DNA of 64,000 nt from Nitzschia sp. DOCU1 (taxonomy: Eukaryota > Bacillariophyta > Bacillariophyceae > Bacillariales > Bacillariaceae), in assembly GCA_951394045.1 (NCBI GenBank), contig OX595985.1, forward strand, positions 682,001-746,000. The letters run 5' to 3'. Positions 30,437-43,600 of the stretch are shown here, in pieces. The first letter of the stretch is position 1, and every line of letters starts with the position of its first letter. A program made the translations under genes and the position numbers. Under the pieces are notes generated by a model. It had not been told where the DNA came from and searched no databases. It was given only the letters and a program-made list of their open reading frames with translations.

Positions 30437-30962
30437 CTATTATTTGATTAGCCACATTACTAGCAAATCTTCAGTAGTCACCCCTTTTCGTTCTTGCGAA
30501 ACAACGCCCCTCTGCTAGAGTAGAGGGCATCTGTCCGCGACAAAATAAACGCAGTGGAAACGCTCTCATTGGCCCCACCGTTCGTGCACTGCCCAGAGGA
30601 GCAAAGGTGGCACCATCATTGACAATTTCTCTCTACTACCGGGAGTTTTGGTGGCGAGAGGGCTTCCCTACTTGAGTGATAGCTATGATAGTACCAATCG
30701 GGGGAGGGGCAAAAGGTGGTGCAGAATTCAAAAATAGGGCTCCCCAAACGCCAAAGTCAAACAGCTTCAAACATGCGGGATGATGATGACGAAGCACTGC
30801 TGATGGTGTGCCTTACAAACATATCGACAGATGAAGTGTGTGTGGGTCATCTCTGCCAAGGCGTGGGTTTGAAAATGAATGTTATTGTCGCAGTAAACTA
30901 TTTTGTTGAATGAAACGATGGCATTGTAACGAAAGTTTGTTGAGGTTCTAACGTGTGAAGAA
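30437..30962. other. Intergenic, nothing recognised
   Basis: 526 bp between the dehydrogenase and the CSB-like gene, both on plus. It must hold a terminator and a promoter; no repeat seen. Confidence 0.5.
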
Positions 30963-33900
30963 ATGAGCAACAATCGTCCGACTCCTGGCGAAGTTGGCCG
31001 ATCGGTGGGCAGCATGAAACGAAAGGCGGGCACCCAGGACGGTCAATCAAAAAGCCGACGAGCAGAAGAAGATGCTGAATCGATGTTGCTGGCCTCACTG
31101 GGGTCTTCTCTGCGTAATATGGGCGAATACGAAGAAGGTGTCTTGAGGACAGCAGAACTCGACCAGGCTCCTCGTCTGACTGGTTTGGGCTTTCCGTCTC
31201 TATCGGACTTGGCTCCTTCGGGTCGCGCCTTGTCGGATATCCCCCATTTTCAAAGCATGTTGTCCAAGATTCGACAGCAGTTGATACAGCAGCCCCACAG
31301 TTTGAACCTATTGTTGCAACAACAAATGCTGTTAAATGTCATTCATACAACCACCAATGATCATGAGCAGTGTTTACGGCCACAAGAAGAATTTCAGCAG
31401 GAGCAGGCACGAAGAAAGCGGTATCAACGGCAACGTCAAAAACAACCAGAGGAAGAAGATTTACAGTCTGCTACCTTGGCAACAGCTAATAGTCAAGCTA
31501 AGCCCAGTCTGAAATTCCCCCCTAGCAAGGGTGGTCTGAAAGTTGCATCCACTGATAACAAAAACGAACCTGACGCCGACACTATTGCCGCTAATCGTTT
31601 GGAGGAAATCAAGAAGATAAAGACAGTGTCATTTGCTGCTGCGGCGGCCCCGCGGCGTCGAATCGGAATCCAGGCGCGACGACGCAATCCTGAGAAGAAC
31701 GTTGACGAGGAAACGGAAGAAGAGCTGCGAGAGCGAAAGGCGATGCTCAAGAAACTTCGACAAGATAGGGAGAAGCGAAGGCAGAAACGACAGAGACGGT
31801 GGCAAAAGTCAAGCCAGACGTCAATAAAATCATCGTCGACGAGTGGGCGCCAGAGTGAGAAATCTTCTGCGGACGACGACGAAGAAGAAGCCGAGCTTGA
31901 GTTTGAAGCAAAGGGGGGAGAAATCATTGCCAAGCATGAAGACCCCGGGGAGAGCGATTCTCCGTCATCACATCACGATGATGCAGTAGCTGAAAAGAGA
32001 ATCTCAACACCGATCAAACAGGAGGTTTCTGATACAACATATCAGTCTGTGGTGGCCGCCTCGGTCGCAACTGTCACGACGTCATGTCCATTGTGCTTTG
32101 AAGACGTTGAAGCGCCAACGCAAGATGCACTTGACGAGTGTCTATCTAAGCACATGGCTGAATGTCAAACTTCTAGACGTCCTCGCACTCGAGGGCAGAG
32201 ACAGTCATCTCAGCGAGCAGTGGCTCAAGTGAAAAGCTATGCTGAAGACAGTGGCGATGACGATAGCTGCGGGGATAATCGCAAGCCTGCGGCAAGACGA
32301 AGGCCGTCTAGGCCTGACAAGTTGAAAACGTCTGATGTAGACGAAGAATCTGAGGTTTCGTGCCAAAACATGGAGGAAGAGGACGACGATGTATTGGAAG
32401 TTGACCCAGTTAACGACAATCTGGTTGCAGACGGCGGCGGAAGAACTGGTGGGCACAAAGTGCATGCACTTGAGCCTCCGACGTCATTCGACGACTTTGA
32501 CGAGGATGAATACGAGGATCGAGTGGACGATTGGATTGAAAACGGAATCGCTCGCATGCGTGTCATGAAAGAACGTGACGAAGAGGAAGAATCTCCAGGC
32601 GAAGAAGTATACGATGGAGGGCTAACCATACCTGCTTGGGTCAACGATCGACTTTTCCCGTACCAACGGACTGGTCTACGGTGGATGTGGGAGCTACATC
32701 GACAACAGGCTGGTGGAATCATTGGGGGTACGTGATTTTTAGAAATGATGCCTTTGGATTTGCAGAAAGTCTGCTCACACCGTGGTTGCTCCAAACGATG
32801 TTGTTTGCTGGAGCTAGATGAAATGGGGCTTGGCAAGACCGTACAGCTTAGCGCCTTTCTAGGATGCATGGCCGCCAGTAGGAAACTCAAATCAATTCTC
32901 ATTATAGCTCCTGCGACGATGTTGCAACATTGGTTGTCGGAACTGAAGATATGGGCTCCAGGCATACGCCGCATTCTCATCCACCAGTCCGCTGAAACCA
33001 ACGGCCCTTTACTTAGCTCGAAACGAACAATCTCACAAGCTTTGTTGCGAAACTTGGACGGCTGGTTGAAAGACTCCAGGCGATATCGCTTGTTTGAAGT
33101 AATCGACGAAGAAGATTACAACGACTACGATCCTTCCTCTTTTTGTGGGACGGCATACGCGCTGATCACCACCTACGAAAACGTCCGCAGAAGCCCAGAT
33201 ATTTGGACCAATCACCGCTGGAGCTACATAGTAATGGACGAAGCCCAAAAGATTCGCAACCCAGATGCTGACATTACTCTCGTTTGTAAGGTATGGACTG
33301 AGTTCGGGTTTGTGTAGTTGCCGCTTTCCGTCGATCGCTCAAATTTGTTGCCTATGCTTGCCGCGTAGCGACTAAGGACTCCTCACCGGCTTGCACTAAG
33401 CGGGACACCAATCCAGAACGACCTGAGAGAACTGTGGAGTCTTTTTGATTTCGTCTTTCCGGGACGACTTGGAACGTTGCCTGCATTTGAGAATGAGTTT
33501 GCCGATCCAATCAAGCGGGGTGGTTATTCCAATGCTTCGCCCATGCAAGTGCAACTGGCCTATCGATGCGCACTTGTTTTGAGAGACTTGATCAACCCAT
33601 ACCTGCTACGTCGAATGAAGAAGGATATCAAGGAGGTCAACCGAATGCCAGGAAAGAAAGAACAGGTCTTATTCTGCCGACTAAGCAATCGCCAACGGGC
33701 GATGTACGAGGCCTTTCTCCAATCGGATCTTGTGAAGCAAGTAATGCGAGGATCTACCCAAATGCTTGGAGCAATCACGATGCTTCGCAAGATCTGCAAT
33801 CATCCTGACTTGGTTTGCCCTCCTGACCAATCCGCTTTGGACACTTTCATTCATAAAGGGTCCTTTACCGAAGCTGATTTGGTCCAAGACGACTCAGAAG

Positions 33901-35266
33901 ACGACGGGAGCTTCGGTGAAGAACCGGAGTCAGTTACGGAGCGGTCTGGAAAACTTGAAGTTTTGGCCAAAATTCTTCCGCTGTGGAAAAAACAAGGGCA
34001 TAGGTGTGTATTGGTATTGGGGCACGAGACTTTCTCTGACGTTCGGACGTGGCTCTCATGCTTGCTTTCCTCTGAATCTAAAGAGTTCTCATATTTTGTC
34101 AATGGGTGAAAATGCTCAACATCATTCAGAGATACACCGACTCACAGGGCTGGAAGTTTGGTCGCTTGGATGGCAAAACAAACGTTGCCGCGCGGCAACG
34201 TCTGGTGGACAATTTCAACGCTGACACCAGCTACTTTGGAATGCTCATGACAACCCGGACAGGAGGCGTTGGGCTGAATTTGACCGGTGCTGACAAGGTC
34301 TTGATCTATGACGTGGACTGGAATCCGCAAGTCGATGCGCAAGCTCGAGAACGAGCTTGGCGTTTCGGCCAGGAACGCGAAGTCACGATTTATAGGCTCA
34401 TTATGGCTGGGACGGTGGAAGAGCGCATTTATCAAAGGCAGATATTCAAAACCGCATTATCCAATCGGATCCTACAGGATCCTCGGCAGAAACGACTCTT
34501 CTCTCAGAAAGATTTGAAAGACCTATTCTCTCTGAAAGTTGATGGAGGAAGCATCGCGTCTGGTTCCGTGGGGCTAACGGAAACTGGGGAGCTGACGAAG
34601 GGCGAGGGTTATGTCGATGTCGATCAGGAGTATTCAGGGAAAGACCAGGGAAGCAACGAAGACGACGTCGAGATGATGCAGTCGGTTCTGCAAAGCAAGG
34701 GCCTAGCTGGAGTTTTCGATCATGACTTGGTTGAGAGCAACAATACGAGCAAAAGAGGATCAGTGCGAGAAATGGAAGAATATGCCAAGAAAGCTGCTCG
34801 AGCGGCATTGGGGGCTCTAAAAGAAAGTGTGGTAGGTCACGACGCGTTTTCACCTACTTGGACTGGCTCCGAGGAAACGCAGGGAGGTCGATTTGGCGAA
34901 AGTCGGCCAGGAGGTGTCATGGGTCTTTTGGGGGGAGCGGCCGTATCGGCTGGAATTACGCCCCCCAATCCGTCCAATGGTGTAGCTACTACTACCAGTA
35001 GTGGTGGTCTGCTTGCTGCCATCAGAAAGCGAAATGATGACGCCAAGTCGGAAGCCCATGGTGGACTGACAACGAAGAGCACCCACGAGAACACAAAGTT
35101 GCTTCGTCGCATTACTGAATTTGTTCGGCGTCAAGGACCTACCACCGAGGATCTTCTGCAAGAATTTTCTTTTGTCAAAAGCCAGGATGCCGCAATATTT
35201 CGTCGGCTCCTGAAGTCTGTGGCATCGGTACAGCAGAATGGCCGCTGGCGACTTAAGCGTCGCTAG
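30963..35266 (+). CDS. ERCC6: ERCC6/CSB (Rad26)-type SNF2 ATPase
   Basis: Four exons: 30963..32727, 32818..33290, 33369..34003 and 34084..35266; 1351 residues. Introns of 78-90 nt are GT-AG and join motifs cleanly: GGIIG|DEMGLGKT (Walker A), LVCK|RLRTPHRLALSGTP, and GHR|VLIFCQW. The helicase core carries LIIAPATMLQHW, YIVMDEAQKI (DEAQ in place of DEAH, motif II), SGTPIQNDL, and FGRLDGKT to TTRTGGVGLNL and RAWRFGQ. The C-terminal FSQKDLKDLFSL and LLRRITEFVRR...TTEDLLQEF blocks follow CSB rather than Rad54. CSB acts in transcription-coupled repair and chromatin remodelling. The N-terminal 560 residues are acidic and basic low-complexity, with a zinc-like CPLC...HMAEC motif at 375-401. Confidence 0.9.
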
Positions 35267-35546
35267 TTGGCTCGCTTGTACTCGACGCAATCTTTTTGTG
35301 TCCACAGTCAGAATGTATTTCGTTAGGAATTTGCCTACTACAGCCGAGCCAGCAGAATACCATGGACGAAATGTAGTAACTAAATCATTTTATCAGAAGT
35401 GAGAGTTCATTTAGTCCAAGTAGTCATTCGGCTGCTCAAATACATAATAGGAGTGGCTGCAACAAAACAGTATCGACACACCATGATGCAGCACAATGCC
35501 GCGAATAGTGTATGTTGCATTCCCACCCGCACCGTAATCAACCACC
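35267..35546. other. Intergenic, nothing recognised
   Basis: 280 bp between same-strand genes; no feature seen. Confidence 0.4.
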
Positions 35547-36926
35547 ATGGCATCACCGGCTACTAAGAGTGATAACACAATATCGACTAAACGACCCATC
35601 CCTCCGGCTAAGGAAGGCTCTGAAGAAATTTCGGCAATGTTGTTGCCGTCCCTCTATCGCTTGACCGAAGGGCTTCCCCGAAAAGAGCTCAAAATGATGA
35701 TTTCTGAAGCGATGATTTGCGAAGAAGCACTGGAAAATGAGATTCGGCAGCTCCAAGAAGCCCTGGAGAGCCCACCAGATTCCGATGCTGCCAAAAAACC
35801 GTCGTTGCAAATGATGCTGGACTCAGATGTGACGCCGCCAGATCGATTTTTCACAGTTTCATCGCTGTTAGGGAGATTACGAGACGATCTTGCGACCCCC
35901 CTTCCTCCAAACTCCACACTTCCGGCACTGCGTGCGAATGCTGGACTTGCACCCCCTCCTCCAAAAAAGAAGAAAAAGGAGACCAACCCAGTCTCGTCTA
36001 CAGATCCGCCTGCGGTTCCGAGTGCGTTATCAAACAACAAACCGCCCCCGTCAGTTAGTGCATCTACGTCAAGCACGACTCTTGAGAAGCAGAAGAAAGT
36101 CTTATCTCTTTATCAACTTCCCGAGTACACAAAAGAGCATGTAGAGCCTAATGCTTTGATGGCCCTGTGGAAGAAAATTTCGTCCCATCGATCCTCGATT
36201 GTATTTCGGCGGCCAGTCGCAAACGCGTCAGCCCCTGGTTATCAAGATCGCATTAACTTTCCAATGGACCTGAGTTTGATTCGAAAGATGATCGTTGCCC
36301 GTCAGATAAGGTCATATTCGGATCTGCACCAGCGCCTTGGCCTGATTTGTCACAACTGTGTCAAGTATAACGGACGGTAAGATTGAAATGATCGGGCAGC
36401 GCACAAAGCGCCTGAGTCGGCTAACTGTTCTTCTTTCATACTCTTTGTTTTGTCAAGTGAGAGCGACTACGGAATTGTGACGCGGGATTTCGAATCTAAT
36501 GCAGACGAAATGGTAGTTGCAGCTGTGTTCGCAGCCACCCATGAAGCTCGCAATCCAAAACCCAAGTCGGCGGCGACACCGCCGCCGACTGCTACAGCCC
36601 TGCAACCGACGGCAGCTGTGAAGACACCCCTTCCACCAGCACCAACAAACACCGCTTCCGACGCCATAAAGAAAACTGATGGAAACTCTAATATAGGTGC
36701 TGCTGTGGCACCAGATTCGAGGCCGGAGGAGAATTCGGCCCACCCCAGTAGTGCCGGGGGAGATAAAACCGAGGACATTGGCCAACCCGCAGCTGTGACT
36801 GCTTCCGAGGACACCGTCAAGCCAGAGTCAAACGCTCTGGTTGCTCCGAGTCCTGGTCCGGCTCCAGCTGCTATTACCAAGGCCGAGGAGCCAAAACCTA
36901 AGAATGATTCGGTGACCAAAAACTAA
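35547..36926 (+). CDS. Bromodomain protein
   Basis: Two exons, 35547..36376 and 36458..36926, intron GTAAGA to TCAAG of 81 nt, split codon CGT; 432 residues. Residues about 200-305 are a bromodomain: ALMALWKKISSHR, INFPMDLSLIRKMI, LICHNCVKYNGR with the acetyl-lysine-binding asparagine (YN) just before the intron, then ESDYGIVTRDFESNADEM. The N-terminal 80 residues look helical (LLPSLYRLTEGLPRKEL). The rest, including residues after 320, is Pro/Ala/Ser-rich linker. It should read acetylated histones in a chromatin complex; a NuA4/SAGA-type complex is possible but unproven. It lies directly after the CSB-like gene. Confidence 0.82.
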
Positions 36927-37362
36927 GACTGGTTCGGTTTGGCGGGGCCCTGCGCTTGAAACAGAGTCGATTCCAAGCCGCAATCATGCGTTCCACAGAA
37001 CTTGTGTTCAAATGCATATCTGTCAATCGGACAGAGTGTTACACCTCTTCGTACCTCCACCTTGGTATCTTCACCAAACAAGCCAATCGGTTCGATGATT
37101 AAGCATCGTTAATTCTAGTTTAAAAATTGCAACAGAACAGTTTCTATCTGTATTATTACTACTTACTACTCTAGAATGCAACACACACTGTGCTTGCCCC
37201 TACTAGTTCCATGACCGACGCGCAAAATGGAACGTTTTGAAGCCTTGGCGAGAATCCAGTTGAAAGAGTCGAATACTTTCTACTAGTCCTAGTAGGCACC
37301 GCAAAGTTCCGGGATACGCCAGTAGAAGTCTATTATGACCTTTTGACTGTACAGTCTATTAA
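36927..37362. other. Intergenic, convergent 3' ends
   Basis: 436 bp between the bromodomain gene and the minus-strand F-box-like gene; AT-rich, with CTAGTCCTAGTAGG-type strings near 37290. Nothing coding. Confidence 0.5.
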
Positions 37363-39567
37363 TTATTCAATTTGTTGACCCGTCGGTTGCTGTGGCAAGC
37401 ACAGTTCTGATTGTGCACGCATAGATTCGCCAAAGCGGATCCGCAGCCGTTCATTGTTCGATAAGAGTAACTGCAGCCGATGGAGTGTGCTTGTAGCGCT
37501 GCGACGAAGGACGGGGTCTGCGGGGTAATTGACAATGCACCACTCCAACATTTGGTAGCAGTGATTGGTCCAGAGTAGAGCGGCCAAATAGTCCTGACTT
37601 TGTGCAAGGTTGTGTAGGACTAGGCAGGCTCGGTTCAAAATTGTGCCACTGGAACAAAAGTTCTTCATGGCAAGAACTACCAACTTGGCTACTTCCTCGA
37701 CAGAAGCATCCAATATTTCTTTTTCCGTATTTGGGCCTCTAGGTCCACTACGGAAGCTCAGTGCCCTAGGGCTCTTCGAAGTCACAACGAGATTGATGAG
37801 AGCAAATAGTGCTCTGAATTGTACATCATAATTGAAGGGGTGACGACGCATTGCGTTTGTGGCTGCGTCAATGCCACCCAGGGTCAGAATCATTGTCTTC
37901 TGAGCGGGCACCAACGCGAGGTTGACAAGGGCCCAGCAAGACATAGCTTGCAGTTCCGGGACATCTTCAAAGCGACGCATCGAGTCCAGCATGACGGCGA
38001 TCCCGTTGATTCCATTCAGCTTGCTACCGCTTTCTCTATCGAGAGATGCAACACCTCTGCGTGTCGGCGACGGGGGACGAGCAAGTACACCCAAGTAACT
38101 GTTTGCCGACGAATCGGTCATGGCAGTGTCAAAAAGCATACCTTCACGTCCACCCAAAGGTCTGGCAAGTAACACCATGGCATGAAATGCAGCAACATGG
38201 AGTTTCGAGCAATCAGGGAACCGTAGCATGGCTCGGAGAACGACTTCAACGAGACCCACACGCTGCGCCATCAAACGCTGGGACTCGTCTTCCAGGAGGA
38301 CTGGAAGTATAGCGACACATTTGATCTGCGTAGCAAGAGGCAACACGATAAGTTATCACAAAAGGCAATTGTTGAAACGGCTGAAGCGGGTCAAGACCTA
38401 CCTGGATGCCTTCCACTTGAGGATAAGCTACCATCCAGTTCACAATACTATAAATTGCGCATGATCTTGATAGGTGAAGGTGCGAAGGCTCCCCCTTTGA
38501 AGAAGGACCTAGAAGTCTGCTCGTTATCATGGAATCGGCATACTTCACCTTCTTGGCGCTGCCCTCAGCAGATACCGCACGGCGCTGTGAATGAAAAACA
38601 TATGTTAGCAAACAAGCAGTGAACACAACACAATATTGCACCGATATCCCATCACCAAACGTCGTACCTTGCGGTAGCCATCATCCGTGACGCCAACAGG
38701 ATTTGTATTTACATCAGCGGCGGATGCATCGACCTTCCCTTCCAGTACCCCCTTCTTCTGCTCAAGAAACTTCTTGAGTCCCCGACTCATCCCGAAATGA
38801 GGAAAGCCGCTCTGCCCGTAATCAATGACAGATGGCACCTTGCCGTTTCGAGTGTCCTCTTCGATCATATCGAGATAGCGACAGCATCGCACGAACGATG
38901 TAAACATCAACCGGTATTCCCCAAAAATATTGTTCACTTCAGGCTGCAATGCACAAAAGGAGTCACTGCTGCTGCTACTGTCATCTGCATCGTCCGCGAC
39001 GTTGGCCTTGAAAGGCTCTAATAGGCACATCGTCTTCCACAAATCCTGGTGGGACCCATAGCTTCTCTGCCACTCTTTGCACAGGGGCATGGTTAAGACG
39101 CGCAGAACTTCCGAAGGCCCCAAGAAGGCTAGCATCTGAGCCATAACATCTGAGTCGAGAAGGAACAGTGGGGAGCTAGTCGCGTTCAACCGGAGATTGG
39201 GATCGTGAAGCCAGCCAGAAAGATAACTTGATGTATCGTGCGTTGCGTGCCGTTGTCCGGCCCCGCAGCTCTCTTCGGAACTGGAGCTAGAGAAGGAATA
39301 TTCGGATATGGGCGATGAGCAGATGCTCTGCCTATCATCTGACGATGCACTAGGATCATAGCCGGAGGAGTTAACACTTCCGCTGACAAATCCTGTCCCC
39401 ACCTCAAGATGTCTTGGGTGAGTTGCCAAATCCAACCGGCAATATTGCTGATCACCCCTCGTGCTATTGCCATCGCTAGAACCGCTCGAAGATTGAAGCC
39501 CCGGTGTCAGCTCGCTCCCTGTCACCGGAGATGGCCGATTCCGCCTCGTCTTTACGAAGGCGTCCAT
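37363..39567 (-). CDS. F-box-like plus ARM-like repeat protein, paralogue A
   Basis: Three exons, 38668..39567, 38402..38584 and 37363..38325; introns GTACGA-CAG and GTAGGT-CAG, all phase 0; 681 residues. Residues 1-110 are Ser/Gly-rich. About 140-180 resemble an F-box: DSDVMAQMLAFLGPSEVLRV, KEWQ and DLWKTMCL. Exon 3 encodes helical repeats like armadillo (QAMSCWALVNLALVP; RALFALINLV; NRACLVLHNLAQSQDYL). It is a clear paralogue of the divergent gene at 40627, with two introns at matching positions. A role in ubiquitin ligase substrate choice is a possibility from the F-box-like part only. The protein family name is not known to me. Confidence 0.78.
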
Positions 39568-40626
39568 TGTTGCGATTTGTTTTGTTGTGGTAAAGTTAAT
39601 GCAATCACCCTGACGAGAGTCAGTGTGTCGCGAAGCAATGAGTGAACTGAGAGACCTTCAATTACGTAGGCTCAGAAAAATTCCCCGCTTCAATACCACG
39701 GACGCTTTGTGTATCGATGCCTCGTGATACAAATGTGTTGATGAGGCCCACAGATATGATTTTGACGGAGAAATTCTCGCGAGAAGATGGATGGTGTCAA
39801 CGGGGCTATTAGTATTCATTGTGTTCTTTCAGCACAGCTCCGAACCAGTGTACAATTTGTCCCTCAAGAACGATTAGTTATTGCGAGAATTCAGGGATTC
39901 TTCTGAGTTCCAACCTTTATATGCCTACAAGAATTCCATAGAACATAATCGAAAGATCTATTAGATAAGGAATCGAATGACGCACTCGGAATACTACGGG
40001 TAAAAGCAAGTATCATAGGCCCACGCAGCTGTCCGGTAGCGCTGCTGAACACTGATCATTCTTGATCATTCTCTCGTGGACACGGACGGTCTACTTTATT
40101 TTCAGGATTTCGCTTTACCTACTGGGTTCGTAGATGAAAAAGGATGCCCCGCAGGGTATTCTTTTTATTTATTGCTTGGTCGCGTCGGAGGAGCCGAACT
40201 GTGCGTACCCTTCTCGTCCAACCATCGACCGTCAATAATATGGAGGGAGGCGGACGGAAGGATTATTTTCATTCGTCGGCCGACGCGCGTAAACAACGCC
40301 CAATCGACTCGGATTGGTCCATGTCGCGTGCGCCTTCCTTGGAAGTTGCCCGTTGTGCACGTTTGTTGTCTTGGCTTCGCGATACAGACACTAATCTGTA
40401 GGAAAGTCGTATGGGTTCCTTCCGCTTCTTAACACCTCCTGTCGTGAAGCAGATGGTCGATTCGTGGCGCCATCTAGGGCATATTCATGAGTCGTAACGT
40501 CAACGCCTGCTGCTCGCAGCCTGCCGCAGGGTTGTGCGTCAGTTTGTGATTGTTCTTCATTCCCCAGCATTTCACTTAACACCATGCCTTCAAGGGCTTA
40601 TCACTCGTGCACAAGATTCAAGCCAG
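39568..40626. other. Shared promoter region of the divergent paralogues
   Basis: 1.06 kb between the head-to-head F-box-like genes. A CCAAT and an inverted ATTGG flank a short spacer near 40300-40318. Open frames on plus from 40076 begin ATG but show no family motif. The start of paralogue B is uncertain, so part of this stretch could be coding. Confidence 0.5.
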
Positions 40627-43600
40627 ATGGTGCAGCTGGCCACAACAGATGCGAGCATGCCCGAGCCTGCCTCGAAGTTTCGCATCAAGAAAGCGATGGG
40701 TCTTCGATGGTTGATGGCTGCTGCTACTTGTGGTTCGTTTCGCTATTACAAAACTAAACACTATCAGGCATGCACCATGAGTATGAACAACAACAAACCC
40801 AATTGCCTTCCGGAAAGGCAAGGTGAAGAGACAATAACAGATCAATGCACCGCAGATTCTCTGGAACGTCCGAGAATGCCGCAACACCAGTTCGAGTCAA
40901 ATAGTACGGCTGCAAATGCGTTTTCGAATTCCCTCGCGGCTGTGGCATTGAAGGCCTCTACTCAGCTGGATGATATGAGCAGTACTGCGGGTGGAGATTC
41001 TTCGAGTAGCTCTGGTGGAGACACGGCAATATTCTCTGCGAGTCGAGCTCGCCACTCAGCCTCACATACCTTGAATGATGGCCAGGACCACACAAGCGGC
41101 TCCTCCGATGGCGCTGGCACTGGAGGGAGCGGACATGTTGTTACTGCTACTCCCAGTGCAAGCACGCAGACAGGCACAACAACAACAACCTCCTCGGGTG
41201 ATGACAGGGGTTCCTCTAGAGGAAATGAAAGCGCGGGGGGGACGCTGAGCGTAGGGGAAGATGGCGGTGCGCTGTCCTCGGAGAATAGTAGTGATAGACT
41301 GACTTCCCCACATGTTGCGCCTAACCGAGGCCATCACAGGCATCGACATCAGCACTATCACTACCATCGGGCACCTCGAAGTGTAACGGCGATAGAAGCT
41401 GCTGCTGCCAACAGTAGTGAGCTGATGCAACGAGCAAACGATGGCTCGACCTTGCAACTTCCTGGGGACGATGGTTCGGATCGGCTGTCCACAGGACCAG
41501 CTACTGTGGTAGCATCTCGAATGCCTCCGCCCAATGCCGATAGCACTACATCGTCGTCTGGGAGTGGAGGCGAAGGAGAGGCACACGATGGTTTGTTACA
41601 ACCCCACCGTGAGCCTGGATATCACACCATCCGAAAGACGTTTAGCCGACTACCTAAACGCGCGGTTGGGGCTGGCGTTGTTCTGCGACAGGAGACTTCA
41701 TCATCAGAGGAACAAATGATGGTCAAGAGAATAAAGGGGAAGCATGGGTACCCCAAGACTGGCGCTAGTACCGAAGATGCCTCCAAGCCCAAGAAAACAA
41801 TCAAGAGATCCAAATCCAACAGCCCAAACCAGAAGGTCGAGTCTTCCACAAAGGAGCGCGGACGAGGATCTCCGTCCCCTGAAAGCTCTTCCGGAAGCGG
41901 CACTGAAGGTGGTTACATGGGTTCTGCTGACTCCAAGGAAAACGAATCGAGCTCGTCTCGATCTGTATCTTCTTCAGAAGGCGCACGTCGCAAGAAGACC
42001 AAGCGACACCGAGTCACCACAGATGATGACAAGATTGTAGTTATGAAGGCTGGGGACCAAGATTCTGGCGATTGCTCCTCGTCAGAAATCGCTGATTTCT
42101 CATCGAGTACAACTTCTGAGAACGGAGAAGAGGCGGAGGGTGACGGCTTTGCCATCGATCCATTCCATTCGTCCTCTCCTTCTCTTTCTTCCTCGAACGA
42201 AGACGAGGAACAATCGTCTGAAGATGGATACGAAGCAAGCTATGCCCAAGCCAAGAATCATATCCTCCAAAGCCAGCAGCATGTGCTCGAGGCCACGACA
42301 AGGAAGCGCAAGGCTGTAGTCGAGGAGTCTCGGGTTGCCAGCGTACACTCATGGCCTAGAAATCGCGTTCGAGCATCAATTAGCATCACCAATGTTCACG
42401 AGGATTCGTCTCTATCTCCTATCCTATCTGTGGGGTCCGATATAATGGCGCATGTGCTAACCTTTTTGCAGCCTCCCAAAATTTTGGAGGTGCTAACGAT
42501 GCCCTTGTCCAAAGAATGGCGTCAGACGTTTACTTTGCAGCCAGAGCTCTGGCGAGTCTTGTGTCTGGTGGAGCCTTTCAAAGCTGAGATTGATGATGAC
42601 GACAATGCCGATATGGATGACTCAAGTTCCACGGACTCTTTCTGCTCGTTGAACGAGGACAAACAGGACGCAAACGCCCGGCTATTGGACAAGTATCGAC
42701 TCTTGTACACTTCATTCGTACGATGCATGAAATACTTGTCGCAAATTCGGGAAGACGCATTGAACGGCCGCGCTCCATCATACATTGACTATGGTCTTGC
42801 AAGTAACAACTCCCAGAAAGAGTTGGCTGGTGAAAACAGGAATCTACAAAGATTCTTTGCACGAGCGCGAGTACTTGCTAAAGGATCAAAGGGCGGGATT
42901 TCTTCTGGGGAGAGTAGCACCAGCGAAGAGCCCCAACAAGTAGTTGCTGGAGTGGCATCCATGCCAAAGTCAGAAACTTGCGGGAAGGTAAGATATTAAC
43001 TACACCCCTCGGCGCCTGCATTGTGGAACCGCTCTCACAACACCTATTGTCTTCTAGCGCAAACGATCCCGTAGCAAATCGAAGACACTAAAGATTGGAC
43101 AGTCCATGATCACCGATAGATTACTTGGGCCCTCTGCAGACGGTCAGCCGGGTAGTCTGGACTTGCCTTGGAGCTGTGCGATCTACTCAATTGTCAATTG
43201 GATGGTGTCGTTTAGTGATGTTGAAGGAATACAGGTCCGTTTACTGACCCACCGAAAGCTGTGGTGACAAAAGGCTCGACTTCCCTCTCACTTGATTCGT
43301 TTCCTTTGACCCTGTTTAGACACTGTGTATGAAAGTGCTACCATTTCTTTTGGAAAACGAACAACAACGGCAGACTGCGCAACGAGCAGGCCTGACCGAT
43401 GTTGTTCTTCGAGCAATGGTACTTTTCCCAAACAGCGTGCAACTTCATATTGCTGCCTTTCACACCATTGTCCTGTTGGCGCGTCCACTCGGAGGAAGGG
43501 AAGGAATGCTTTTCCATAGTTCCATGATTTTGTCCGGAATCTTTGGAGGACAGAATACCGCTCACCCCAAGAGCGGAATCGCTGTTATGGTCGAGTCGAT

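Noticed and set aside
34004..34083. Reading straight through 34004-34083 in the CSB-like gene
   Set aside because: This reaches a stop 106 nt after 34004; splicing at GTGTGT to AAAG restores the typical HR-VLIFCQW block.
40534..40626. Upstream extension of paralogue B
   Set aside because: The frame is open but starts with GTG; the first ATG is at 40627.
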